Positions 1 to 8,934 of a stretch of 64,000 nt of DNA are shown here, one piece after another. This stretch comes from an uncultured Cohaesibacter sp. (lineage in GTDB: Bacteria > Pseudomonadota > Alphaproteobacteria > Rhizobiales > Cohaesibacteraceae): positions 282,678 to 346,677 of the forward strand of contig NZ_OY759854.1 in the NCBI RefSeq assembly GCF_963662805.1, read 5' to 3'. Numbering within the stretch: the stretch's first letter is position 1; each line of letters opens with the position of its first letter. The position numbers were made by a program, and so were the translations under genes. The notes beneath the pieces were generated by a model that was not told where the DNA came from, did not search any database, and saw nothing but the letters and a program-made list of their open reading frames with translations.

Positions 1-720
1 GATGTTGGAGAAGTTGAGCGTGAACTGGACAACCAGCGGGGAAACCAGATTGGGAAGAATGTGCCTGAGCGCAATCCTCGACGGCGTTGCACCTGCCGCC
101 TGAGCCGCCTCGATGAAGGGCATTCGGACGATTTTTCGCACCTCGCCGCGAACGATCCTCGCATGCTGCTCCCAGCCATAAATGCCCAGAACCAGCACCA
201 TGACTTCAAGGGAGCTGCCGAATATCGCAAGGATCAGCAGCGAAATAAGCGTGAAGGGGATGGCGATCTGGGCGTCAACGGCACCCATGATGAAATCCTC
301 GAACGCACCGCCGACGATGCCCGCGAGCAGCCCGAGGCTGCTGCCGATCAGCAGGCCTATGATCGCTCCGGCGAGCGCAAGGGCGAAGGTGAGCCGCAAG
401 CCGTAAATGCAGCGCGACAGGATATCCCGGCCCAGTTCATCTGTTCCCAGAAAGAAACCATCCTTGTAGCGTTCAAATCCCATCGGAGGGCGCAGGCGCG
501 AGATGAGGCTCTGGTCTGCCGGATCAAAGGGCGCAATCCACGGCGCAGTGATGGAAATGAGGATCAGCACCAAGCCGATAAGGAGGGCAATCCGCAGGAT
601 CCAGTTGCTTTTTCGCCAAAGTTCGGCACCGGGAAGCTTGGTCCAGTTGAAAGATCGCTGAGGCGAGGACTGCGGGGCTGAGGATTGGGGCAACGTCGAA
701 GGGGAGGTCGTTTCGGTCAT
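1..720 (-). CDS. Oligopeptide/dipeptide-type ABC transporter permease (DppC-like), C-terminus cut by window edge
   Basis: Inner-membrane permease of a family-5 (Dpp/Opp/nickel type) ABC importer. The frame starts at an ATG at 720 and stays open to base 1, so about 240 residues are visible and the C-terminus lies outside. Visible are a hydrophilic Ser/Pro-rich N-terminus, a first membrane segment around residues 42-62, the family motif GTDELGRDILSR, further membrane segments, and the cytoplasmic EAA-type loop (EAAQAAGATPSRIALRHILP) that docks to the ATPase. It begins 3 bases after the preceding DppB-like gene, so the two are co-transcribed. The substrate cannot be told from a permease. The ATPases, and probably a binding protein, should lie further left. 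Confidence 0.9.
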   Translation of the reverse strand, partial: MTETTSPSTLPQSSAPQSSPQRSFNWTKLPGAELWRKSNWILRIALLIGLVLILISITAPWIAPFDPADQSLISRLRPPMGFERYKDGFFLGTDELGRDILSRCIYGLRLTFALALAGAIIGLLIGSSLGLLAGIVGGAFEDFIMGAVDAQIAIPFTLISLLILAIFGSSLEVMVLVLGIYGWEQHARIVRGEVRKIVRMPFIEAAQAAGATPSRIALRHILPNLVSPLVVQFTLNFSNI

Positions 721-723
721 GGC

Positions 724-1650
724 TCAATCCTTTGCGAGTCTGATGCGGGGGTCTGCATAGGCGTAGGTCAGATCGACGAGCGCGTTAATGATCACCACCG
801 CGACCGCGACCATCAGCACCCCGAACTGAAGCACCGGGTAATCGCGGGTGATTGCCGAGCGAACCAGAAGGTCGCCAATGCCGGGCCAGGAGAAGATGGA
901 TTCCACCACCACGCTGCCCGCTGCTGCGAGACCGGCGATTTGTAGTCCGATCACCGACAAAATGGTGATGGAAGCGTTCTTGAGGCCGTGCTTGAGAATG
1001 ACGACGCTCTCAGGCAGCCCTTTTGCGCGGGCCGTGCGCATGTAATCCTGCCCCAGCACATCCAGCATGGCGTTGCGGGTAAAGCGTGTCAGAGCCGCGA
1101 TCAATGTTCCCGACATCGCAAGGGTCGGCATGATGAAATTCAGTGCAGAGCCATCTCCGACCACGGGCAACCAGTTGAGGGAATAGGCGAAGATGAGCAC
1201 CAGAAGAATGGCGATCACGAAGGAAGGAACCGCATAACCGATAAAAGCAATCACCATGATCATGCTGCCAATGATCGACTTACGATAAAGCGCGGCGAGA
1301 ATGCCGAGGGGAAGGGAGAGAAGGAGCGTGAAGCCGACGGAACTCAGCAGCAATTCCAGAGAGGGCCAGATCCGTTCTGCAGCGATCTGGGCAACCGATC
1401 GCCCTTCCACGAAGGAGAGGCCGAACTGACCGGTCAGGCAGGACACCAGAAACCGCCAATATTGCGTGGCGAGGGAAGCATCAAGGCCGTAGTAGGAAAT
1501 CAGCAGGGCCCGGTCTTCCTTGGTGATGCCTTCACCAATCACGAAGTCGACGGCATTTCCCGAAAGGCGCGTCGCGAAGAAGACGAGGGTCACAATCACA
1601 AAAAGCGTGATCGCCATCTTCAGCATGGTGCGCAAGACAAAGGTCAACAT
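724..1650 (-). CDS. Oligopeptide/dipeptide-type ABC transporter permease (DppB-like)
   Basis: First permease subunit of the same family-5 ABC importer, 308 residues, normal length for DppB. It has an N-terminal membrane segment (about residues 9-29), the periplasmic DppB region, and in the C-terminal half the conserved stretch with DYMRTARAKGLPESVV, followed by the VESIFSWPGIGDLLVRSAITRDYP motif region typical of the family. The start ATG has GGAG seven bases upstream and overlaps the end of the HAD phosphatase gene by 7 bases, so translation of the two is probably coupled. The order is HAD phosphatase, DppB, DppC. Confidence 0.93.
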   Translation of the reverse strand: MLTFVLRTMLKMAITLFVIVTLVFFATRLSGNAVDFVIGEGITKEDRALLISYYGLDASLATQYWRFLVSCLTGQFGLSFVEGRSVAQIAAERIWPSLELLLSSVGFTLLLSLPLGILAALYRKSIIGSMIMVIAFIGYAVPSFVIAILLVLIFAYSLNWLPVVGDGSALNFIMPTLAMSGTLIAALTRFTRNAMLDVLGQDYMRTARAKGLPESVVILKHGLKNASITILSVIGLQIAGLAAAGSVVVESIFSWPGIGDLLVRSAITRDYPVLQFGVLMVAVAVVIINALVDLTYAYADPRIRLAKD

Positions 1651-2387
1651 GGCTGCACTCCGGTTTCCTGATGCAGCTCTCTTGGGGGCTGGGAAGAGAA
1701 CTGCGCATGAGTGATGTGAATGAAATCGAGCCCTGCCCGCGCGGCTGCCAGTCCGTCCGTTTCGGCATTGTCGCCAACGAAGACGCTGTCTTCAGGCGCT
1801 TCGCCCGAGCGTTCAAACGCTACATCGAGCAGGGCGGTGTCCGGCTTGCCAAAACTCGTGAACCGGGCATCTGGCAGGCAGGTGATGACCGCAGACAGCA
1901 GTGCTCCGGTCTCCGGAACAGGTTCGCCATGATTGCCGGGATGGGTTGCGTCGATGTTGGTGACGAAAAACCGAGACCCCTGTTTCAACTGGCGACAAAT
2001 CCTTTCCAGACTGTCGAGATTGAAGGAGCGGTTTCGCGCCAACAGGACAATGTCAGGCCTGTCGTCGGTTTGTCTGAGGCCTAGCTCTTCTGCCAATTGG
2101 CACAGAGGAGCATCCGTATAGAGCGACACCTTGCCGCCGGGGCATTGCTGAGCCAGATGGCGAATCGAAAGTTCCCCGGCCAGAACGAGCCTGTCAGGTG
2201 CAATCTCAAGACCCAGTCTGGACAGCTTCTCAGACAGGCTGACGCCGGTATCCGACGAGTTGTTTGAGACCACCCAAAGCTTGCTTTTGCAATATTGAAC
2301 AAATGATTTTGCGCCAAATAGAGCTTCGTCGCCTGAAATCAAGCACCCGTCAAGGTCGCAAAAGATAGACTTGTAGTTGTCCATCAT
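1644..2387 (-). CDS. HAD-superfamily phosphatase, NagD-like (class IIA)
   Basis: Probable cytoplasmic phosphatase of the haloacid dehalogenase fold, NagD/p-nitrophenylphosphatase branch, about 247 residues. Motif I is CDLDGCL (nucleophile Asp 11, acid Asp 13), motif II is the NNSSDTG region, motif III Lys is in FGKPD, and motif IV is VFVGDNAETD. I chose the ATG at 2387 (a second ATG is at 2384) because the catalytic motif should sit close to the N-terminus. An in-frame upstream start at 2549 would add 54 residues unlike the family. No good ribosome binding site is visible for either start, so the start is uncertain. It heads the dpp-like permease operon, suggesting the imported compound is or becomes phosphorylated; this is inference. 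Confidence 0.85.
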   Translation of the reverse strand: MMDNYKSIFCDLDGCLISGDEALFGAKSFVQYCKSKLWVVSNNSSDTGVSLSEKLSRLGLEIAPDRLVLAGELSIRHLAQQCPGGKVSLYTDAPLCQLAEELGLRQTDDRPDIVLLARNRSFNLDSLERICRQLKQGSRFFVTNIDATHPGNHGEPVPETGALLSAVITCLPDARFTSFGKPDTALLDVAFERSGEAPEDSVFVGDNAETDGLAAARAGLDFIHITHAQFSSQPPRELHQETGVQPC

Positions 2388-2562
2388 GTCATTTCTAAAA
2401 GCAGAGATGGGATATACTTTGTTCGGTGTAGGCACTGAAATTCCAATTGCGCTAAGAACTGTTGATTTGTAATCGCAAGCAAGGAGGTCTGCTTTTTCTG
2501 CAAGACTTCCGCAAACCTCGAGCGGGACAATGCTGCCGGTTGGTAACAATCAAATAACAGCT

Positions 2563-2599
2563 CAAAGCAAAGGTTTGAGTTTCCCAAACCTTTGCTTTG
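2563..2599. repeat. Perfect 15-base inverted repeat, 7-base spacer
   Basis: CAAAGCAAAGGTTTG at 2563-2577 is exactly reversed and complemented at 2585-2599, with AGTTTCC between. It lies about 180 bases upstream of the chosen phosphatase start. Neither strand has a T-run after the stem, so an operator or a 5' leader hairpin is more likely than a terminator. Confidence 0.75.
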
Positions 2600-2841
2600 G
2601 CATCGGAGAAAATGGAGGGATTTTACGGATAAACGCTGCCGGGTGGCATGCTCCTCAAGCGGAGCGATCAGGCTTTGAGGGCCCGATGATGCCCGTTGAG
2701 GGCCAAGCTTCAGACAGTCGGGAGAGTGTCAGGTTCCTCAGGAGCGCTACGATCCAGTCTTAACTGTCACGAGGTCGTCTGAAATAGGTCCTGACAGACC
2801 GCCAAAAGCGGCGGTTTCCTTCGGAAGGTTCCGATCAATAA

Positions 2842-2861
2842 GGCCCCGCAGGTGCGGGGCC
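2842..2861 (-). terminator. Rho-independent terminator of the chemoreceptor gene
   Basis: On the minus strand a perfect 9-base GC-rich stem (GGCCCCGCA / TGCGGGGCC) with a 2-base loop as drawn is followed by TTATT. It lies 11 bases past the chemoreceptor stop codon. The T-run is short, but position and stem strength fit a terminator. Confidence 0.75.
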
Positions 2862-2871
2862 TCAGGCGCAA

Positions 2872-4908
2872 TTATCCTGCACGGACCTGCGCCAGGAATT
2901 TGCTCACTTCGGTCTTGAGCAAATTGGTCTGGCTTGCAAGCTCGCCAGCCGCAGTCATCACCTCGGCCGACGTGGAGCCGGTTTCCTGAGATGCCTTGGA
3001 AACGGCAACCACGCTGTCATTGACCAGCTTGGTGCCTTGCGAAGCCTGATGAATGTTGCCTGCAATTTCCTGTGTCGCCGCAGTCTGTTCTTCCATCGCA
3101 GCCGCAATCGCTGTCGCGATATCATCGACCTGCTGGATCACGACATTGACGTCTTCCATCGAGCCGGAGGCCAGTTTGGTCGAGTTCTGAATGTTGGTGA
3201 TCTGCTGGGCGATATCGGCAGTTGCCTTGGCGGTCTGCCCGGCCAGCGCCTTGACCTCACCGGCAACGACGGCAAAGCCCTTTCCGGCTTCTCCGGCCCG
3301 GGCGGACTCAATGGTGGCATTGAGCGCCAGCAAGTTGGTTTGCTCCGCAATGCTCGAGATCATCTCGACCACTTCGCCGATCTTGTTGGCGGTGTCGGCA
3401 AGCATGCGCATCTGGTTGTTGGCATCGTGAACCTTTGTGACCGCATCCCGGCTGGAAACAGAGGCCTGCACCACTTGCTGACTGATTTCGGCGATGGTGC
3501 TGGTCATTTCCTCTGTGGCGCTCGCCACGGTCTGAACATTTGAGGTGGTCTGTTCCGATGCATGGGTCGCCGAAACGGCTTCCTTTTTGGCCTGATCCGA
3601 AATCTGCGACATGGCCTTGGCGGTGGAATTCAGCGCGAATGACGCGGTTGAGACTGTCTCGACGATGGAGCCGATGTTGGCATCGAAGTCATCAGCCAAC
3701 TTCTGGATTGCGCGCTTTTTCTCAGTTTCGGCATTGGCCTGATCTTTGGCTCTGTGCTCAGCCATTCGTTGTTGTTCGGAGACGGAATCCTTGAATTTCT
3801 CCAAGGCACTGCGCAGACGTCCCAGCTCATCCGAAGATGTCCAGTCGGGCATGCGCGTATCGATCTTGCCCTCTGAAAGGCGACCGGCGGTGGTTTCCAG
3901 ATCCACAAGTCGCTTGACGATGAACTTGCGAACTACCCAGATGCTGCCCACAAAAAGTACCAGCATGACAGCAAAGCCTGCGATGCCAATCCCTCGCGCC
4001 ATTTGGGTCTCATCCTGAAGCGCCGCAACGCGGTCGTTCGCAACCGTGAGAATCCGATCTTCTGCTCTGTCCATTTCTTCAATGAAGGTGGTGAATGCGG
4101 CGTCAAACGCCTCATCTGCCTCCGCGCCCAGATTTCGCAAGCTCGCTTTCTTGTCATATCTCTGTTGGGCGAACTCCGCCAACTTGCCGACATCCTCCGC
4201 GATGGCACGGGTATCCGGTGAGGACTGCATCATCTCGACCGATGCCCTGGCTGCTGCAAAATTGGCTAGGACTTCGCCAAAATCCTCACCCTCGTCACCG
4301 CCCAGAATTTCAGCTGTAAGGAGATGCCCATTGGCCAAGGCGTATTTTGCCGTTCCGGCCTGACGCTGAAGGGCGGCGTTGCCGAGATCGCCGTCAGCCA
4401 GCTTGGAAACTCTTGCAATCAGCCCCTCATACATCTGATCGAATGCTTCATCCACATCAGATCCTACACCCTGATTTTCCGCCAGACCGCTATGTCGGAC
4501 CTCTGCCGCTTTCTTGAAGCCTTGAACTCGGGTGGAGACCGAACCAATCATCTCTCGAACCTGAGGGTCTTCGGCCCGTGGGATGGTGCGACCGTCCATT
4601 GTGCTGCCATCAAGGATGGCCCCGGCATAGGCGCCGGCCTTGTCAATCAGCGCCCAGACTTCCGAAATGTCTTCGGCTGCATCTCCGGCCATGATTTCTT
4701 CAAAAACCAGATGCGCCATGGTCGTGGACATCTTGATTTCCGCGACCGCTTGCACCAACGGGGCATCGCGTTGCCCGATGTTGAGGCCATATTGTCCAAC
4801 TTGTCCAGTACTATTGACCGAAAGAAGGTTCGTTACTGCTGACACTAATAGCAATAGAAAGAAAACGAGACCTATTTTTCTTGACACACTTAAAGAAAAC
4901 CCACGCAT
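2872..4908 (-). CDS. Methyl-accepting chemotaxis protein
   Basis: Membrane chemoreceptor of about 678 residues that would signal to CheA/CheW. It has a membrane segment at residues 11-29, a long helical periplasmic region (to about 300) without a named sensor fold that I recognise, a second membrane segment (about 305-325), a HAMP linker, and a cytoplasmic signalling domain containing the invariant hairpin tip (EQTNLLALNATIESARAGEAG). The ATG at 4908 is preferred over the TTG three bases upstream because GAGGTG sits 6 bases before the ATG and too close to the TTG. It is a single gene with its own terminator. The ligand is unknown. The C-terminus has no obvious CheR-tether pentapeptide. Confidence 0.93.
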   Translation of the reverse strand: MRGFSLSVSRKIGLVFFLLLLVSAVTNLLSVNSTGQVGQYGLNIGQRDAPLVQAVAEIKMSTTMAHLVFEEIMAGDAAEDISEVWALIDKAGAYAGAILDGSTMDGRTIPRAEDPQVREMIGSVSTRVQGFKKAAEVRHSGLAENQGVGSDVDEAFDQMYEGLIARVSKLADGDLGNAALQRQAGTAKYALANGHLLTAEILGGDEGEDFGEVLANFAAARASVEMMQSSPDTRAIAEDVGKLAEFAQQRYDKKASLRNLGAEADEAFDAAFTTFIEEMDRAEDRILTVANDRVAALQDETQMARGIGIAGFAVMLVLFVGSIWVVRKFIVKRLVDLETTAGRLSEGKIDTRMPDWTSSDELGRLRSALEKFKDSVSEQQRMAEHRAKDQANAETEKKRAIQKLADDFDANIGSIVETVSTASFALNSTAKAMSQISDQAKKEAVSATHASEQTTSNVQTVASATEEMTSTIAEISQQVVQASVSSRDAVTKVHDANNQMRMLADTANKIGEVVEMISSIAEQTNLLALNATIESARAGEAGKGFAVVAGEVKALAGQTAKATADIAQQITNIQNSTKLASGSMEDVNVVIQQVDDIATAIAAAMEEQTAATQEIAGNIHQASQGTKLVNDSVVAVSKASQETGSTSAEVMTAAGELASQTNLLKTEVSKFLAQVRAG

Positions 4909-5122
4909 CAATGCACCTCAAAGCTCCAAATTCATTGATTGTGAGAAATAATAGTTAATTGATACTTACCAGAGATTGGAATAGATTTTGGATAAACATG
5001 GAGTCAAAAGTATTTCGACGCTTCACGAAGGCGAGACTTTCCGACAGACCACCGCTTGCCAGCCCCAAAAGCCATCATTGAGATCGAACAAAGGCCAGTT
5101 ATGTACCAACAGTCGAACCGCA

Positions 5123-5827
5123 TCACTGACGTCGGGAAAGCTCCCTGATAACCTCTTCCATGAAAATGAAGAAAACGGTTCTGCTCTTCTCGTAAACCTT
5201 GAGGCCTGCGGGCTGATGGCCGTCGGTCAGGCAAAAGATGCGGTCATAGCGGGTCAGGACAGAGGGGTTGTATTCCTCCATGATGAGCGCCACCTCGGCC
5301 CCTTTTGCCTTAGTTTCCCGGTGGATCTCTTCAAAGGATTTAAAGGCGCCTGTGACGGTGAAAACCAGAAGCAGCGTGTTGGCATCAATGATCGAGGAGG
5401 CCGTGAGATCATCGGGAACAGCGATGCAGATCTTGTTGGTGCAGGTCTTGAACTTGTACTCGAAATACTGAGCACAGAGATAAGACGGTCCATATCCCAA
5501 CAACACCAGCTTGTTGCTGTCATGGATGAGGCTGGCCAGTTCCTGCACCTTGTTTTGATCGAAGGTCTCAAGAAAGCGCCCGATCCGCTCCAGCTCGCTT
5601 GACGGTTTGGCTTCTGGCTGTGCCCGGGCATAGAGATAGTCGAGATATTTCTTGTAATTGGCAAATCCCAGTTTCTGCACGAATTTCGAAATCTTGGAGA
5701 CCGAGCAGTTGCACATCTGTGCCGCGTCGGTGATGCGGATCGTCTCCGCTGTCCGGCTGGCTTGCTTGAGGGTTGAGTGGATCTGCCGCTCCAGCGGGTT
5801 CAGTGCGTCGAAATCTATGTTGAACAT
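5123..5827 (-). CDS. RpiR/MurR-family transcriptional regulator
   Basis: DNA-binding regulator of 234 residues with an N-terminal helix-turn-helix (about residues 30-60, around MCNCSVSKISKFVQKLGF) and a C-terminal SIS sugar-phosphate binding domain (about 85-210, starting near NKLVLLGYGPS). Members of this family normally sense a phosphorylated sugar or derivative. The gene is divergent from the FAD-oxidase/ETF/kinase operon, and the shared 222-base interval carries repeated GGAAAATTTTCC palindromes that are its likely targets. The product of the FGGY kinase in that operon would be a sensible effector, but this is inference. Start: ATG with AAGG six bases before it. Confidence 0.9.
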   Translation of the reverse strand: MFNIDFDALNPLERQIHSTLKQASRTAETIRITDAAQMCNCSVSKISKFVQKLGFANYKKYLDYLYARAQPEAKPSSELERIGRFLETFDQNKVQELASLIHDSNKLVLLGYGPSYLCAQYFEYKFKTCTNKICIAVPDDLTASSIIDANTLLLVFTVTGAFKSFEEIHRETKAKGAEVALIMEEYNPSVLTRYDRIFCLTDGHQPAGLKVYEKSRTVFFIFMEEVIRELSRRQ

Positions 5828-5887
5828 GGTGAGCCTTGCGCGGCCGCTGGCCGCCGTGATGATGTCTCGGCCAGCCTACGCTCGATT

Positions 5888-6028
5888 TGGAAAATTTTCC
5901 AGCTCAAATATGGAAAATTTTCCAATATTTTCTAATAACAGTGCATAATGCGGAAAATTTTGACGTAAAAATTGTGAGATTTTCCATTCAGCAGTAGGCT
6001 CCCCTCAACATCAGAAGATAATTTTCCA
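5888..6028. promoter_or_regulatory. Operator array for the RpiR-type regulator in the divergent promoter region
   Basis: Two identical perfect 14-base palindromes, TGGAAAATTTTCCA, occupy 5888-5901 and 5911-5924, 23 bases apart start to start. A third partial copy, GGAAAATTTT, is at 5952-5961, and ATTTTCCA half-sites occur at 5979-5986 and 6021-6028. The cluster lies between the rpiR-type gene (minus) and the FAD-oxidase gene (plus). The arrangement suggests cooperative binding and control of both directions; the binding protein is inferred from position. Confidence 0.8.
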
Positions 6029-6049
6029 ATCCAGACAGGAGGAAAGAAA

Positions 6050-7546
6050 TTGGATTCCGCGACGATTTTGGACCAATTGGCTAAGCTGGTTGCCCCCGAC
6101 CAGATCAATCAGAACGAAGAGGATTTGTACGAAGCCTCAGCCGACCGCTACAAGAAATACGCCAAGGCCAGAAAGGTCCTTGATGTTCCCGCCCCCATCG
6201 CCATCGTCTATCCCGACAGTGCCGAACAGGTCAGCACCCTGCTCAAGTTTTGCAACGACAATGCCATCAACGTGATCCCCCGGTCAGGCATGACAGCGAC
6301 AGAGGGCGGCCTTGAAAACTGGAAAGAGACCACGCTGGTTGTTGATACGGTGCGGCTCGACAAGATCATCAAGATCGATCCCTACAACAGCCAGGCAACC
6401 GTCGAGGCCGGAGTCGCCCTACAGACCCTTGAGGATGAGCTGCGCAAGATCGGCTACACCACCGGGCACTCGCCGCAGTCCAAGCCAGTCGCCAAATATG
6501 GTGGTCTTGTTGCTACGCGCTCTATCGGCCAGTTCTCCACCCTTTACGGCGGCATCGAGGACATGGTTGTCGGTCTGGAATGCGTCTTTCCCGATGGCCA
6601 GATTTCCCGCGTCAAGAATATCCCGCGTCGTGCCGGTGGTCCGGACATCCGCCATATCGTCATCGGAAACGAAGGCTCTCTTTGCTACATCACCGAAGTG
6701 ACGGTGAAGATCTTCAAATACTATCCCGACAACAACAAGTTTTATGGCTATCTGGTCAAGGACGTCGAGAGCGGCATCAAGATCCTGCGCGAAGTGATGG
6801 TGAATGGCTTCCGCCCCTCTGTCGCCCGTGTTTATTCCGAAGAGGATGCAGCCCAGCATTTCTATCATTTCCACGACAACAAATGCGTCCTGCTGTTCAT
6901 GGCCGAAGGCCCCAAAGGCATTGCCGAGGCAACCGGCGTAGCGATCGAGGAAGCCGTCGAGACCTTCAAGGATGGCATCATCCGTCAAGTCGACAGCCAG
7001 TTGATCGAAGACTGGTTCAACCACCTGAACTGGTCCCAGAAGGACATCGACGACGAAGTCGCGGAAATGAAGGCAAAAGACTCCCATGCGGGCTTCACCA
7101 CGGAGATCTCGGCCGACTGGCAGACCATCCCCATCATCTATGATGCGGTGATGGAGCGGGTGCGCAAGGAGTTTCACCGTGCCGAAGACCTGACCATGCT
7201 CGGTGGCCATTCCTCGCACAGCTATCTCAATGGGACGAACATGTATTTCGTCTACAACTACCGGATCAACTGCGCGCCGGAAGACGAGATGCTGGTCTAT
7301 CACCATCCGCTTCAGACGATCATCGTCGAAGAGACGCTCAAGCATGGCGGCTCCATGTGCCATCACCACGGCATCGGCAAGTATCGCAGCGAATGGACCA
7401 AAGCCGAACATGGCTCCGCCTTCTACATGCTCGAAAAGCTCAAGGAAGCCTTCGATCCGAAGGGGATCATGAATTACGGCACCATTTTCCCTCAGGAAGC
7501 GGTCAAGAAATACATCTATCAGGACGATGAACCCGGCGATCGGTGA
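6050..7546 (+). CDS. FAD-linked oxidase, alkyl-DHAP-synthase-like (YgcU-like)
   Basis: Flavoenzyme of the vanillyl-alcohol-oxidase fold, 498 residues. The N-terminal FAD-binding domain (about 40-230) contains the IPRSGMTATEGG loop; the C-terminal half ends with the SMCHHHGIGKYR and DPKGIMNYGTIFP motifs, which resemble alkyldihydroxyacetonephosphate synthase and E. coli YgcU rather than lactate or glycolate oxidase. The start is TTG: AGGAGG at 6037-6042 lies 7 bases before it and no better ATG is near. It opens an operon with dedicated ETF subunits, so I infer that it oxidises a hydroxy-acid or polyol-like substrate and passes electrons to that ETF. The substrate is unknown. Confidence 0.88.
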   Translation: MDSATILDQLAKLVAPDQINQNEEDLYEASADRYKKYAKARKVLDVPAPIAIVYPDSAEQVSTLLKFCNDNAINVIPRSGMTATEGGLENWKETTLVVDTVRLDKIIKIDPYNSQATVEAGVALQTLEDELRKIGYTTGHSPQSKPVAKYGGLVATRSIGQFSTLYGGIEDMVVGLECVFPDGQISRVKNIPRRAGGPDIRHIVIGNEGSLCYITEVTVKIFKYYPDNNKFYGYLVKDVESGIKILREVMVNGFRPSVARVYSEEDAAQHFYHFHDNKCVLLFMAEGPKGIAEATGVAIEEAVETFKDGIIRQVDSQLIEDWFNHLNWSQKDIDDEVAEMKAKDSHAGFTTEISADWQTIPIIYDAVMERVRKEFHRAEDLTMLGGHSSHSYLNGTNMYFVYNYRINCAPEDEMLVYHHPLQTIIVEETLKHGGSMCHHHGIGKYRSEWTKAEHGSAFYMLEKLKEAFDPKGIMNYGTIFPQEAVKKYIYQDDEPGDR

Positions 7547-7638
7547 TCGCTGCCTGACGCAAGGACAGGGCTGGCGGACTGTTGGGAGACAGGAAGGTCT
7601 GCCGGCCTCATCACAACAAGATGTTTTGGAGGAATAAA

Positions 7639-8934
7639 ATGTCTGGAAACAACCTGAAGAGATATTTCCAGTTTTTCCTGATCGTTCTGGCAGCTGGCGC
7701 CATCTATCCGGTGATCTATCTGCGCACCAACTATCAGGTGACCATTCTGGAAGTGTTTGGTCTGACGTCGTCCGACCTCAACAATTTCTATTCCGTTCTG
7801 GGGCTGGCCTATATCATCGGCTATATTCCGAGCGGGCTCATGAGCGACCGCTTTTCGGCCAAATGGCTGATCTCGGTGTCTCTTGCTGGTACCGCCCTCT
7901 GCGGCTTCTGGTTCGCAACGGTGCCCGATCCCTCTCAGGTGCGGATCATTTTCTTCCTCTGGGGTTTCTTCTCGGTCTTCACCTTCTGGAGTGCCCATAT
8001 GAAGCTGGTCAAGATGCTGGCCAGATCGTCCGAAGAAGGGCGATTCTTCGGTATTCTTGATGGGGGTCGAGGCGTCGTCGAAGCCCTGATGGGAACCATC
8101 GGGCTGGCGGTCTTTGCGGCCATTCTTGGCTCCAGTACGGAACTGGCAACCAAGACGTCTGCTCTTGTCTCCGTGATCAATCTCTACTCTGCGATTGTCA
8201 TGGCCTGCGCCATTCTTATCGCGCTTTTGGTCGACAGCGAGGAAAAGCTGGCCGAGCACAGAGAGCATGTGGGCGATCGTGCCGAGGCGGAAAAATTCCA
8301 CTTCAAGGACATCGGCAAGCTGCTCATCAACGGCAATGTCTACCTAATGGGTAGCGTCATCTTCATGGGCTACGCCACCTTCTGGACCGTCTATTATCTC
8401 GGCGGCTTTCTGCAGACCAAGGTTGGCGTTGATGCCGTGACCGTTGGTACGATCACGACCATCGTGCTGTGGATGCGGCCGGTTGGCGGCTTCATTGGCG
8501 GTTTCCTCGCCGACCGCATTGGCCGTCCGCAAACCGTCGCGGGCTCTGTGGTCGGGGCGGCGGTGTTGCTTATCCTGCTCACCATCCTGCCAATCACCTC
8601 GGTGAAGACCTTCTATGTGGTGATCGTGCTTCTCGGCATCTTCCTTTATGCGATCCGCGGCACCTACTGGTCACTGTTGGGTCAGTGCGGCATTGATGCG
8701 GTCCTCATGGGCACGGCGATCGGGGTGATTTCCTTCATTGGCTATCTGCCAGACATCATCCTGCCGCAGCTGAACTCCTACCTCACCGCCACCTTTGGCG
8801 ACGTGGGAGGCTATGACGCCTACTTCCTCGTCAGCGCTGGCTTTGCCCTGATCGGAGCGGTCTTTGCCCTGATCTACGGACGCATCAACGGCAGAACCAG
8901 TCAGGTTGAACCGAAAGCCATTCTGGAAAGCTGA
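7639..8934 (+). CDS. Major facilitator superfamily transporter (YqcE/UhpC-like)
   Basis: Twelve-helix secondary carrier of 431 residues. The loop between helices 2 and 3 has the MFS signature in the form GLMSDRFSAKW, and a central hydrophilic loop lies near residues 205-235. From memory it resembles E. coli YqcE and the organophosphate:phosphate antiporter branch. The ATG at 7639 follows GGAGG by eight bases (an AATAAA-containing spacer); upstream in-frame codons were rejected for lack of a ribosome site. Its stop overlaps the EtfB start in TGATG. It probably brings in the substrate or exports a product of the oxidase pathway. Confidence 0.88.
   Translation: MSGNNLKRYFQFFLIVLAAGAIYPVIYLRTNYQVTILEVFGLTSSDLNNFYSVLGLAYIIGYIPSGLMSDRFSAKWLISVSLAGTALCGFWFATVPDPSQVRIIFFLWGFFSVFTFWSAHMKLVKMLARSSEEGRFFGILDGGRGVVEALMGTIGLAVFAAILGSSTELATKTSALVSVINLYSAIVMACAILIALLVDSEEKLAEHREHVGDRAEAEKFHFKDIGKLLINGNVYLMGSVIFMGYATFWTVYYLGGFLQTKVGVDAVTVGTITTIVLWMRPVGGFIGGFLADRIGRPQTVAGSVVGAAVLLILLTILPITSVKTFYVVIVLLGIFLYAIRGTYWSLLGQCGIDAVLMGTAIGVISFIGYLPDIILPQLNSYLTATFGDVGGYDAYFLVSAGFALIGAVFALIYGRINGRTSQVEPKAILES

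Larger units (their letters stand above)
2388..2871. other. Non-coding interval upstream of the HAD phosphatase gene
   Basis: About 480 bases without a convincing gene. It holds the probable promoter of the phosphatase/permease operon (minus strand), a perfect 15-base inverted repeat and, at the far end, the terminator of the chemoreceptor gene. Short open frames here have no recognisable motifs. Confidence 0.5.

Noticed and set aside
4909..4911. TTG start for the chemoreceptor
   Set aside because: The GAGGTG site is only three bases away from the TTG but six from the ATG at 4908.
6419..7411. Open frame of 330 codons on the minus strand
   Set aside because: Antisense to the FAD-linked oxidase, no recognisable domain.
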